Below, one piece after another: positions 6,681 to 15,565 of a stretch of DNA of 64,000 nt. The first letter of the stretch is position 1. Every line of letters begins with the position of its first letter. The DNA comes from Streptomyces sp. WM6378 (GTDB lineage Bacteria; Actinomycetota; Actinomycetes; Streptomycetales; Streptomycetaceae), in the NCBI RefSeq assembly GCF_001279695.1, contig NZ_LGDD01000001.1, forward strand, positions 62,001 through 126,000, written 5' to 3'. The notes below the pieces were generated by a model. That model did no database searches and was not told where the DNA came from. It saw only the letters and a program-made list of their open reading frames with translations. The position numbers and the translations under genes are program-made.

Positions 6681-9302
6681 ATGGAGGCCAAGAACGCCGA
6701 GAACGTCACGACCGCCGAGGTCATGGTCGACGGACTGGTGCGGGGGGCCCTTTCGGCGCTCGGCCGGTTCGAGACGTTCACCCAGGAGCAGGTCGACCAC
6801 ATCGTCAAGAAGGCCTCCCTGGCCGCGCTGAGCGAGCACGGCGAACTGGCCCGGCTCGCCGTCGAGGAGACCGGCCGCGGCCTCTTCGAGGACAAGGCCG
6901 TCAAGAACCTCTTCGCCTGCGAGCACGTCGTCAACTCGATGCGCGGCCTGAAGACCGCGGGCGTCATCGGCCGCGACGAGCTGAACGGGATCACCGAGAT
7001 CGCCGAACCGGTGGGCGTCATCTGCGCGATGACCCCGGTCACCAACCCCACCTCGACCACCATCTTCAAGGCGCTGATCGCCCTGAAGACCCGTAACCCG
7101 ATCGTCTTCGCCTTCCACCCCTCCGCGCAGAACTGCTCGGCCGCGGCCGCCCGCGTGGTGCGGGACGCGGCGATCGAGGCCGGGGCGCCCGAGGGCTGTG
7201 TGCAGTGGATCGCCGAGCCGTCGATGGAGGCCACCGGGCTCCTGATGAACCACGAGGGCGTCTCCACCATCCTCGCCACCGGCGGAAACGCCATGGTCAA
7301 GGCCGCCTACTCGTGCGGCAAGCCCGCCCTCGGCGTCGGCGCGGGCAACGTTCCGGCGTACGTCACCAGGAGCGGCAAGCTCGGCCGGGCCGTGCACGAC
7401 ATCGTCCTGTCGAAGTCCTTCGACCACGGCATGATCTGCGCCTCCGAGCAGGCCGTCATCCTCGACAAGGAGGTGTACGAGCGGGGCCTGGCGGAGTTCG
7501 AGCGGCTCGGCGCGTACGTCCTGAGCGCGGCCGAGAAGACCAAGCTGGAGGAATTCGTCTTCGGCACCACGGCCTTCGCCAACAACTGCGGCGGCGCCAA
7601 GCTGAACGCCTCTGTCGTCGGCAGGTCGCCGCAGTGGATCGCCGAACAGGCCGGCTTCGAGGTGCCCGCGACCACCTCGATCCTGCTCGCCGAGTGCGCG
7701 GAGGTCGGCGAGGGCGAGCCGCTCACCCGCGAGAAGCTGTCCCCGATCCTGGCCGCCCTCAAGGCCGACTCCACCGAGCACGGCCTCCAACTCTCGGCGC
7801 AGATGGTCGAGTTCCACGGCCTGGGCCACAGCGCCGCCATCCACACCGAGGACGACGAGCTCGCCGAGGAGTTCGGCCGGCGGGTCAAGGCGATCCGCGT
7901 GATCGTGAACGCGCCGTCCACCTTCGGCGGCATCGGCGACGTCTACAACGCCTTCCTGCCCTCCCTCACCCTCGGCTGCGGCAGTTACGGACACAACTCG
8001 GTGTCCAACAACGTCTCCGCGGTCAACCTGGTCAACATCAAGCGGATCGGACGGCGCAACAACAACATGCAGTGGTTCAAGGTCCCGCCGAAGATCTACT
8101 TCGAGCGCAACTCCATCCGCTACCTCGGCGAGATGGACGGCCTGGAGCGGGTCACCATCGTCACCGACAAGACGATGGGCAGGCTCGGCTTCGTCCAGAA
8201 GGTCAGCGACATCCTCCAGGCCCGCCCCGGCCCGGTCGTCCTCCAGGTCATCGACAACGTCGAGCCCAACCCGGAACTGGCGACGGTCCGGGCGGGCGCC
8301 GCGATGATGCGCGACTTCCGGCCCGACACGATCGTCGCGCTCGGCGGCGGCTCGGCCATGGACGCAGCCAAGATCATGTGGCTGATGTACGAGCACCCGG
8401 AGATCGAATTCGCGGACACGAAGGAGAAGTTCTTCGACATCCGCAAGCGCGCCTACAAGTTCCCGGCGCTCGGCGAGAAGGCCCAGCTCGTCGCCATCCC
8501 GACCACGTCGGGAACGGGCAGCGAGGTCACCCCGTTCGCGGTCATCTCCGACCCGAAGGCCGCCCAGAAGTACCCGCTGGCCGACTACGCGCTGACCCCG
8601 AACGTCGCGATCGTCGACCCGGTGCTCCCGATGGGCCTGCCCGCCACGGTCACCGCCGACTCCGGCTTCGACGCCCTGACCCACGCCACCGAGGCGTACG
8701 TCTCGGTCTACTCCAACGACTACACCGACGGCCTCTGCCTCCAGGCCATCAGGCTGATCTTCGAGAACCTGGAGCGCTGCGTCGTCGACGGTGCGGGCGA
8801 CCCGGAGGCCCGCGAGAAGATGCACAACGCCTCGACCGTGGCGGGCATGGCCTTCGCCAACGCCTTCCTGGGCCTGGTGCACGCCATGGCGCACACGCTC
8901 GGCAACACCTTCCACGTCGCCCACGGCCGCACCAACGCGCTGCTCCTGCCGCACGTCATCCGGCACAACGGCCAGGTCTCGGGCAAGGCCACCCCGTGGC
9001 CGAAGGCCGAGGTCTACCGGGCCCCGGAGCGCTTCCAGGAGATCGCGAAGATGCTGGGCCTGCCGGCCGCGACCCCCGAGGAGGGCGTCGAGTCCTACGC
9101 CCGCGCGGTCGAGGAACTGCGCGCCAAGTGCGGCATTCCCGCCTCCTTCCAGGAGGAGGGCGTGGACGAGACCGCCTTCATCGAGGCCCTGCCGGTCCAG
9201 GCGATGAACGCCTACGCCGACCAGTGCGCCCCGGCCAACCCGCGGATGCCGATGATCGACGACATGAAGGAGCTCATGACCCGGGCGTACTACGGAAAGT
9301 AG
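6681..9302 (+). CDS. adhE: Bifunctional acetaldehyde-CoA / alcohol dehydrogenase
   Basis: The 873-residue protein has the full AdhE architecture. Residues 1 to about 450 form a CoA-acylating aldehyde dehydrogenase domain (PVGVICAMTPVTNPTSTT; catalytic Cys253 in GMICASEQ). Residues from about 460 form an iron-dependent alcohol dehydrogenase domain (LGGGSAMDAAK for NAD binding; PTTSGTGSEVTPF; metal-binding histidines in LVHAMAHTLGNTFHVAHGR). It interconverts acetyl-CoA, acetaldehyde and ethanol and regenerates NAD+. The ATG at 6681 follows AAGGAG. A leader of about 200 bases separates it from the Rex-type operator, consistent with induction at high NADH when oxygen is short. AdhE family members assemble into spirosome filaments. 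Confidence 0.95.
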   Translation: MEAKNAENVTTAEVMVDGLVRGALSALGRFETFTQEQVDHIVKKASLAALSEHGELARLAVEETGRGLFEDKAVKNLFACEHVVNSMRGLKTAGVIGRDELNGITEIAEPVGVICAMTPVTNPTSTTIFKALIALKTRNPIVFAFHPSAQNCSAAAARVVRDAAIEAGAPEGCVQWIAEPSMEATGLLMNHEGVSTILATGGNAMVKAAYSCGKPALGVGAGNVPAYVTRSGKLGRAVHDIVLSKSFDHGMICASEQAVILDKEVYERGLAEFERLGAYVLSAAEKTKLEEFVFGTTAFANNCGGAKLNASVVGRSPQWIAEQAGFEVPATTSILLAECAEVGEGEPLTREKLSPILAALKADSTEHGLQLSAQMVEFHGLGHSAAIHTEDDELAEEFGRRVKAIRVIVNAPSTFGGIGDVYNAFLPSLTLGCGSYGHNSVSNNVSAVNLVNIKRIGRRNNNMQWFKVPPKIYFERNSIRYLGEMDGLERVTIVTDKTMGRLGFVQKVSDILQARPGPVVLQVIDNVEPNPELATVRAGAAMMRDFRPDTIVALGGGSAMDAAKIMWLMYEHPEIEFADTKEKFFDIRKRAYKFPALGEKAQLVAIPTTSGTGSEVTPFAVISDPKAAQKYPLADYALTPNVAIVDPVLPMGLPATVTADSGFDALTHATEAYVSVYSNDYTDGLCLQAIRLIFENLERCVVDGAGDPEAREKMHNASTVAGMAFANAFLGLVHAMAHTLGNTFHVAHGRTNALLLPHVIRHNGQVSGKATPWPKAEVYRAPERFQEIAKMLGLPAATPEEGVESYARAVEELRAKCGIPASFQEEGVDETAFIEALPVQAMNAYADQCAPANPRMPMIDDMKELMTRAYYGK

Positions 9303-9312
9303 GCCTCTCGAA

Positions 9313-9344
9313 GGCGGGGCCGTCCCACCCGGGGCGGCCCCGCC
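9313..9344. terminator. Bidirectional terminator between adhE and the satP-like gene
   Basis: Perfect 10-base arms GGCGGGGCCG (9313-9322) and CGGCCCCGCC (9335-9344) fill the gap between two convergent stops. Confidence 0.7.
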
Positions 9345-9998
9345 TCACGTCTCCGGATGGTCGGGCGGCGAGAGGAAGCGGCCCATCGGCAGGACCGGGC
9401 GGCCCCACGTCGAGGCGAGGATCTGGCCCGCGAGGAGGTAGGTCGCCCCGAGCGCCGCGCACAGACCGGCCCACCCGGTGATCCGGGTCCAGATCACCTC
9501 GCCCGTGAAGCCGACGCAGACGAGCCCGACGAACACGACCAGTACGCAGGTGAAGGTCGAGAGCAGCGCCAGATGGATGCGCCAGCTGCCCAGCCACAGG
9601 ACGAACACCACGAACACCCAGGGCAGCGTGAAGAGCCCCATCGCGTCGCCGCGCAGCGCCGGATCCAGGCCCGGCAGCACCCACTGGAGCATCAGCGCCT
9701 TCGACATCCAGAACACCCCGAAGCCGCCGAAGACCGTGGCGTGCCAGGTGTCGCCGCGCTGGGCCTGGAAGAGCCCGGCGAGCAGCTGGGCGAGGCCCCC
9801 GATGAAGAACCCGACCAGCGGGAGCACGGATGCCGAGAGCTTCTCGGGGAAGATCCCCGCGTCGATGCCGGTGGCGATGACGGTGACCACGATGAACCCG
9901 GTCAGGCCGAGCGGACCGAGCTGGGCCTGCGCGCTCGGCTCCATCCGCCGTACGGAGAAGGCCTGTTCGGCAGGGCCGGAGCGGCGCGGGATGCTCAT
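9345..9998 (-). CDS. GPR1/FUN34/YaaH (SatP) family transporter
   Basis: A 217-residue membrane protein with six predicted helices. PLGLTGFIVVTVIATGIDAG and the later LVGFFIGGLAQLLAG and FGVFWMSKA correspond to the conserved helices of the acetate/succinate permease family (the usual NPxxLGL form is represented by LGPLGLTGF). The product would move acetate or a small carboxylate across the cytoplasmic membrane; the adjacent adhE makes an acetyl-CoA link plausible but not shown. Its start overlaps the stop of the upstream membrane-protein gene by four bases (ATGA), so the two are translated as a unit. Confidence 0.8.
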   Translation of the reverse strand: MSIPRRSGPAEQAFSVRRMEPSAQAQLGPLGLTGFIVVTVIATGIDAGIFPEKLSASVLPLVGFFIGGLAQLLAGLFQAQRGDTWHATVFGGFGVFWMSKALMLQWVLPGLDPALRGDAMGLFTLPWVFVVFVLWLGSWRIHLALLSTFTCVLVVFVGLVCVGFTGEVIWTRITGWAGLCAALGATYLLAGQILASTWGRPVLPMGRFLSPPDHPET

Positions 9999-11011
9999 GC
10001 GCCCACCGGGTTCTCATCGCGGTCCCGGTTGAGACCGGCAAGGACCACGGTGATGACCGCGCCGAGCAGCGCCCAGATCGAGAGCACCTGGAGCGGGCCG
10101 CTGATCGACTCGCTCTTGAAGTAGGCGATGGAGCGAGCCGCCCAGGTGCCCGCGCCCGGCGGCAGCCAGGGCCCGATCGCCCGCCAGAACGGCGGGAGCA
10201 GCGGATACGGATAGGCACCGCCCGCGCTCGGATTGCCGAGGACGACGACGACCAGGATCGCCAGGCCGATGCCGACGACCCCGGCGAGCCCCTGGAAGGC
10301 GAGCGTCGTCGCGCCCACCGCGAACACGACGAGGGCGCCGAGCCCGGCGAGCCCGATGTAGCTGCCCGGCAGCGCGCCGAGCACCGGCCCGATGATGAGC
10401 GAGCCGAGCAGTCCCGCGGCGATCGCGTACACCGCGAGCACCGCGAGCCGGATCAGCGCCCGGTGGGTGTTGGCGGGCCGGGCGCCCGCGCTGATCGCCA
10501 GGATCGCGGCGCACAGATAGCCGCCGACGCACCAGCCGACGACGAGGTAGAACGAGGACAGGGTGCGGGAGTCGCCCGCGGCGGCGGGCGCGACGTCGAC
10601 CACCTGCACGGTGCGCTGCTGCGCCTTCTCGGCCGCCGTCGCGATCGCCTCCACGGCCTGCGCGAGCGAGGCACCGCCGCCGCTCGCCACGAGCAGCCTG
10701 TCGGTGGTGCCCCGCGGGTCGACGACCAGGACCCCGTCGACACCGCGGTCGCGCAACTGCCGGGTGGCGTCGGCCTCGTCCTTGGCCGTCCGTACGTCCA
10801 GCGGGCCGCCGGGCAGCGCGCCCAGCCGCTGCGCGAGCTGCCCGCTGACCTGCGCGGGCGCGACCAGGGCGAACGGGATGTCCTTCGGCTTCGGGCTGTG
10901 GAAGGCGCCGGCATAGGACGCGATGAAGGCGACCGTCAGGCCCAGTACGCCGATGACCAGCAGGGCGGCCCGCACGGTGACGGCGCTCTTCACCTCGTCG
11001 ACGAAAGTCAT
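9995..11011 (-). CDS. YhgE/Pip-like ABC-2 type membrane protein
   Basis: 338 residues. One N-terminal helix (ALLVIGVLGLTVAFIASYAG) is followed by an external domain of about 120 residues (FALVAPAQVSGQL, RDRGVDGVLVVDPRG), then five or six helices from about residue 160. This is the layout of YhgE/Pip or DUF3533 proteins, membrane components resembling ABC-2 permeases with a large extracytoplasmic loop. No ATPase gene is adjacent. It is coupled through ATGA to the downstream satP-like gene. Substrate unknown. Confidence 0.6.
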   Translation of the reverse strand: MTFVDEVKSAVTVRAALLVIGVLGLTVAFIASYAGAFHSPKPKDIPFALVAPAQVSGQLAQRLGALPGGPLDVRTAKDEADATRQLRDRGVDGVLVVDPRGTTDRLLVASGGGASLAQAVEAIATAAEKAQQRTVQVVDVAPAAAGDSRTLSSFYLVVGWCVGGYLCAAILAISAGARPANTHRALIRLAVLAVYAIAAGLLGSLIIGPVLGALPGSYIGLAGLGALVVFAVGATTLAFQGLAGVVGIGLAILVVVVLGNPSAGGAYPYPLLPPFWRAIGPWLPPGAGTWAARSIAYFKSESISGPLQVLSIWALLGAVITVVLAGLNRDRDENPVGA

Positions 11012-11188
11012 GCCCCCACGCTCTGCCGCACTACGCGTTCACGCAGTCGGTGCGGGGCCGAATGGCTTAGAACCCGTGCCTGACCCGAGGCGTCCGGCTG
11101 TCGGGGGGAGGGGCCCGCTGCCACGCTGGAGGAAGGTTCCCGGGACCGTCGTTCCGGGGCGGACGACGCACGCGACAGGAGCACCTCA

Positions 11189-11977
11189 ATGCTGACCTCC
11201 ACACAGGTACCGGGCGGGCTGAACTGGCTCGACCTGGGAACCCCCGACATCGACGCGGCCGTCGCTTTCTACACCGGCCTGTTCGGCTGGCAGTTCCAGT
11301 CCGCGGGGCCGGAGGCCGGGGGCTACGGGTTCTTCCAGAAGGACGGCAAGACCGTGGGCGCCGCCGGCCCGCTGACCGAGGACGGCGCGAGCTCGGCCTG
11401 GACGGTGTACTTCCGCACCGTGGACGCCGACGCCACCGCCAAGTCCGTCGAGCAGGCGGGCGGCTCCGTCCGCGTCCCGCCGTCGCAGGTCTTCACGGCC
11501 GGCCGGATGGCCGCCTTCACCGACCCGGCGGGCGCCGACTTCGCCGTGTGGGAACCCGGCGACACCGACGGCCTGGAGCGCGTCAACGACCCCGGCAGCG
11601 TCAGCTGGATCGAGCTGTACACCACCGACGCCGCGGCCGCGAAGGCGTTCTACGGCAGCGTCCTGTCGTGGGAGATCCGGGACATGCCCATGGGCGGCGG
11701 CATCGTCTACTCCATCGCCGGGCCGACGGGCGGCGGCGAGCAGGCCATGCACGGCGGCCTCATGGAGCTGCCGCAGGAGAACCGGGACGCAGGCTCGGCC
11801 TCCGAATGGCACCCGTACTTCGAGGTCGAGGACTGCGACGCCACGGTGGCGAGCGCCCAGGGGCTCGGCGCGACCGTCATCATCGCGGCCACCGACGGCG
11901 AGGGCGTGGGGCGGTTCGCGATGCTGCTCGACCCGTTCGGCGCCCCGTTCGCGGTGATCACGAGCGCCACGGCCTGA
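11189..11977 (+). CDS. Two-domain VOC (glyoxalase-fold) protein
   Basis: 262 residues, start ATG 11189 behind CAGGAG. Two tandem VOC modules are clear: residues about 8-125 (GLNWLDLGTPDIDAAVAFYT, LFGWQF) and 138-262 (VSWIELYTTDAAAAKAFYGS, LSWEI, MLLDPFGAPFAV). Each module ends with a strand carrying a Pro or Phe before Ala, as in the mycobacterial CFP-30B type hydroxylase-like family. Metal ligands are not fully conserved, so a catalytic role is uncertain. Monocistronic. Confidence 0.8.
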   Translation: MLTSTQVPGGLNWLDLGTPDIDAAVAFYTGLFGWQFQSAGPEAGGYGFFQKDGKTVGAAGPLTEDGASSAWTVYFRTVDADATAKSVEQAGGSVRVPPSQVFTAGRMAAFTDPAGADFAVWEPGDTDGLERVNDPGSVSWIELYTTDAAAAKAFYGSVLSWEIRDMPMGGGIVYSIAGPTGGGEQAMHGGLMELPQENRDAGSASEWHPYFEVEDCDATVASAQGLGATVIIAATDGEGVGRFAMLLDPFGAPFAVITSATA

Positions 11978-12028
11978 CGTTTCCGGAACGCCTGCCGGAT
12001 CCGGCCGACAGGCATTCGAACATATGTG

Positions 12029-12044
12029 TCGCACGCACGTTCGA
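12029..12044. promoter_or_regulatory. LexA (SOS) box upstream of dnaE2
   Basis: TCGCACGCACGTTCGA matches the actinobacterial SOS consensus TCGAACnnnnGTTCGA with one mismatch (C for A at position 4). A second half site, TCGAAC, lies at 12016-12021. TATGGT at 12053-12058 could be the -10. Confidence 0.65.
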
Positions 12045-12100
12045 AACTGGTCTATGGTGGAAGGGAGGGGGAGGTGAGAACGGATCGGTAGGAGGTGCGG

Positions 12101-15100
12101 ATGCCCGGTTTCACGCATCTGCACACCGTTTCGGGATTCTCCCTGCGGTACGGGGCTTCCCACCCGGAGCGGCTGGCCGAACGCGCCGTCGAACGCGGCA
12201 TGGACGCCCTCGCACTGACCGACCGGGACACCCTCGCGGGCACGGTCCGCTTCGCCAAGGCCTGCGCCGAGGCGGGGATCCGGCCGCTGTTCGGGGCCGA
12301 GCTGGCCGTGCCGGAACACCTCGGGGAAACCGGGCCCGCCCGGGGGCAGGCCCGACGGCGCACGCCCGTACGGGGCGGTGCGTTCGTCGACGAGTCCGCC
12401 CCCCGGGTCACCTTCCTCGCCCGTGACGGCGCGGCCGGCTGGGCCGAGCTCTGCCGCCTGGTCAGCGCCGCGCACACGGCCGAGGGCCGCCCGCTCCTGC
12501 CACGCGCCGCGCTGCCCGCCGAAGGGCTCACCGTGCTGCTCGGCCCGGCCTCCGAGATCGGCCGCGCGCTCGGCGCGGGCCGCCCCGACCGGGCCGCGAA
12601 ACTGCTCGCGCCCTGGCGGGAGATCTACGGCGACGCGCTACGCCTGGAGGCCGTCCACCACGGACTCAGGGGGACCGGCCCAGGATCGCTCCGGCTCGCC
12701 GCGCGCACCGTCGGCTTCGCCGCCGAACAGGGCGTACGTGCCGTCCTGGCCAACGCCGCGCGCTACGCCGACCCGGGTCAGGGCCCGGTCGCCGACGTGC
12801 TGGACGCGGCGCGGCGCCTGGTGCCGGTGCGGGCGCCGTTCGACAGCGGGGAGCGCTGGCTCAAGGGCCCGGACGCCATGTTCAAGATCGCCGAACGGGT
12901 CGCCGAGGCGGCCGGCTGGCGCCGCGACGTGGCCCACCGGCTGCTCGCCATGACCGAACAGACCGCCGCCGAATGCCTCGTCGACCCCCAGGACGACCTC
13001 GGCATGGGTACCGCAAGCTACCCCGAGCCGTACCTGGTCGGCGCCGCCCACCGCGCCCCGCAGCGCGTCCTCGCCTCCCGGGCCGCCGCCGGCATGGTGC
13101 TGCGCGGCTATGCGGGCCGGCGCGCGTACTGGGAGCGGATGCACCACGAGCTGGACATCATCGCGCACTGGGGTTACGCCTCCTACTTCCTCACCGTCGC
13201 CCAAGTCGTCGACGACGTACGGGAATTGGGCATCAGGGTGGCCGCGCGCGGCTCCGGCGCGGGCTCGCTCGTCAACCACCTCCTCGGCATCGCGCACGCC
13301 GACCCCGTCGAGAACGGGCTCCTGATGGAGCGCTTCCTGTCCAAGCGGCGGCCGGTGCTGCCGGACATCGACATCGACGTGGAGTCCGCCCGCCGGCTCG
13401 ACGTCTACCGCGCGATCATCGACCGCTTCGGCGCCGAGCGGGTCGCCACCGTCGCCATGCCCGAGACCTACCGGGTGCGGCACGCCATCCGGGACGTGGG
13501 CGCCGCCCTGTCCATGGACCCGGACGTGACCGACAAGATCGCCAAGTCCTTCCCGCACATCCGGGCCCGCGACGCCCGCACCGCGCTGAAGGAACTCCCC
13601 GAACTGCGGTCCCTGGCGGGGGAGATGGACAAGTACGGCAAGCTCTGGGAGCTCGTCGAGGCCCTGGACGCCCTGCCGCGCGGCATTGCCATGCACCCGT
13701 GCGGAGTGCTCCTCTCGGACGCCGCGCTGCTGCGCCGCACCCCCGTGATGCCCACCAGCGGCGAGGGGTTTCCGATGTCCCAGTTCGACAAGGAGGACGT
13801 GGAGGACCTCGGCCTGCTCAAGCTGGACGTCCTGGGTGTGCGGATGCAGTCCGCGATGGCCCACGCGGTCGCCGAGATCGGCCGGGCCACGGGCGAGAAG
13901 CTCGACATCGACGACCCGGCACAGGTCCCGCCGGGCGACGCCGAGACGTACCGACTCATCCGATCCACCGAGACGTTGGGCTGCTTCCAGATCGAGTCGC
14001 CGGGCCAGCGCGACCTGGTCGGGCGGCTCCAGCCGTCGACCTTCCACGACCTCGTCGTCGACATCTCGCTGTTCCGCCCCGGGCCGGTCGCGGCCGACAT
14101 GGTGCGCCCGTTCATCGAGGCCCGGCACGGCCGCGCCCCGGTCCGCTTCCCGCACCCCGACCTGGCGGACGCGCTGCGCGACACCTACGGGGTGGTCGTC
14201 TTCCACGAGCAGATCATCGAGATGGTGAACATCATGACCGGCTGCGGCCGGGGCGAAGCCGACCGGGTGCGGCGCGGGCTCTCCGACCCGGAGTCGCAGG
14301 CTCGCATCAAGGTCTGGTTCGCCCAAAGCGCCGAAGAGCGCGGATACTTGCCCGAGGTGATCGCCCGCACCTGGGAGATCGTCGAGGCCTTCGGGTCGTA
14401 CGGCTTCTGCAAGGCGCACGCGGTCGCCTTCGCCGTGCCCACCTACCAGTCGGCCTGGCTCAAGGCGCACCACCCGGCCGCCTTCTACGCCGGGCTGCTC
14501 ACCCACGACCCCGGGATGTACCCGAAGCGGCTGCTGCTCGCGGACGCGCGGCGGCGCGGGGTGCCGATCCTGCCGGTCGATGTGAACCGGTCCTCGGCCG
14601 CACATAGAATCGAACTGGTGTCCGGTATCTGGGGGGTGCGGCTCGCACTCTCCGACGTCCACGGGATCAGCGAGGCCGAGAGCGGACGGATCGAGGCCGG
14701 CCGGCCCTACGCCTCGCTGCGCGACTTCTGGCAGCGGGCCAGGCCCGGCCGCCCGGTCGCCGAACGGCTCGCCCGGATCGGCGCGCTCGACGCGTTCGGC
14801 GCCAACCGGCGCGACCTGCTGCTCCACCTCTCCGAACTCCACGGCGCCCGCCGCGCGCCAGGTGGCCAACTCCCCCTGGACGGCGGCACGTTGACGGCCC
14901 CCGCCGGGCTGCCCGACCTGGACGACGCGGAACGCCTCAGCGCCGAACTCGGCGTCCTCGGCATGGACGCCTCCCGCCACCTGATGGAGGACCACGCGGC
15001 GTTCCTGAACGAACTCGGTGTCGTCTCCGCCAAGCGGCTGCGCGACGCCGAGCACGGCCGGACCGTCCTGGTCGCGGGCGCCAAGGCGGCCACCCAGACC

Positions 15101-15565
15101 CCGCCGATCCGCTCCGGCAAGCGGGTCGTCTTCAGCACCCTGGACGACGGCACCGGCCTCGTGGACCTGGCCTTCTTCGACGACAGCCACGACGCCTGCG
15201 CCTACACCGTCTTCCACTCCTGGCTGCTCCTCGTGCGGGGCGTGGTGCAGCGGCGCGGCCCGCGCAGCCTGAGCGTCGTTGGCTCGCGCGCCTGGAACCT
15301 CGCCGAACTCGTCGAACTGCGCCGCGAGGGCGGCCTGGACGCGGTCTCCTCCCGCCTCGCGACCCCACCCGAACCGATCGAGGCGCCCGGATCCACGGCC
15401 GAAGGAGCAGCCGGGACCACGGCCGAGAGCTCCGCCGACAACGGCCGCCGCATCCACCTGTCCACCGGCTACGAACTGAACCCCTGGGCCGACCTGCAGC
15501 CTGCTGGTGAACGGGCCGCCACCGGGCGGAAGTTGTGGCATTCGAGCCCGGGGAGCGCGGGATGA
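12101..15565 (+). CDS. dnaE2: Error-prone DNA polymerase III alpha subunit, DnaE2 type
   Basis: 1154 residues; the ATG at 12101 is chosen over the GTG at 12095 because AGGAGG ends at 12095. The N-terminal PHP domain begins FTHLHTVSGFSLRYGASHPE. The polymerase core carries LPDIDIDVES with the catalytic aspartates, RGSGAGSLVNHLLG, and FGSYGFCKAHAVAFA. QLPLDG near residue 925 is a plausible beta-clamp motif, and an OB-fold region follows. Its size, PHP form and coupling to a Y-family-like gene identify the DnaE2/ImuC subunit of an SOS mutasome. The LexA-type box predicts induction by DNA damage. Confidence 0.88.
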   Translation: MPGFTHLHTVSGFSLRYGASHPERLAERAVERGMDALALTDRDTLAGTVRFAKACAEAGIRPLFGAELAVPEHLGETGPARGQARRRTPVRGGAFVDESAPRVTFLARDGAAGWAELCRLVSAAHTAEGRPLLPRAALPAEGLTVLLGPASEIGRALGAGRPDRAAKLLAPWREIYGDALRLEAVHHGLRGTGPGSLRLAARTVGFAAEQGVRAVLANAARYADPGQGPVADVLDAARRLVPVRAPFDSGERWLKGPDAMFKIAERVAEAAGWRRDVAHRLLAMTEQTAAECLVDPQDDLGMGTASYPEPYLVGAAHRAPQRVLASRAAAGMVLRGYAGRRAYWERMHHELDIIAHWGYASYFLTVAQVVDDVRELGIRVAARGSGAGSLVNHLLGIAHADPVENGLLMERFLSKRRPVLPDIDIDVESARRLDVYRAIIDRFGAERVATVAMPETYRVRHAIRDVGAALSMDPDVTDKIAKSFPHIRARDARTALKELPELRSLAGEMDKYGKLWELVEALDALPRGIAMHPCGVLLSDAALLRRTPVMPTSGEGFPMSQFDKEDVEDLGLLKLDVLGVRMQSAMAHAVAEIGRATGEKLDIDDPAQVPPGDAETYRLIRSTETLGCFQIESPGQRDLVGRLQPSTFHDLVVDISLFRPGPVAADMVRPFIEARHGRAPVRFPHPDLADALRDTYGVVVFHEQIIEMVNIMTGCGRGEADRVRRGLSDPESQARIKVWFAQSAEERGYLPEVIARTWEIVEAFGSYGFCKAHAVAFAVPTYQSAWLKAHHPAAFYAGLLTHDPGMYPKRLLLADARRRGVPILPVDVNRSSAAHRIELVSGIWGVRLALSDVHGISEAESGRIEAGRPYASLRDFWQRARPGRPVAERLARIGALDAFGANRRDLLLHLSELHGARRAPGGQLPLDGGTLTAPAGLPDLDDAERLSAELGVLGMDASRHLMEDHAAFLNELGVVSAKRLRDAEHGRTVLVAGAKAATQTPPIRSGKRVVFSTLDDGTGLVDLAFFDDSHDACAYTVFHSWLLLVRGVVQRRGPRSLSVVGSRAWNLAELVELRREGGLDAVSSRLATPPEPIEAPGSTAEGAAGTTAESSADNGRRIHLSTGYELNPWADLQPAGERAATGRKLWHSSPGSAG

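Noticed and set aside
6510..8966. 818-codon frame antisense to adhE
   Set aside because: It is the usual shadow of a high-GC gene; adhE motifs on the plus strand are unambiguous.
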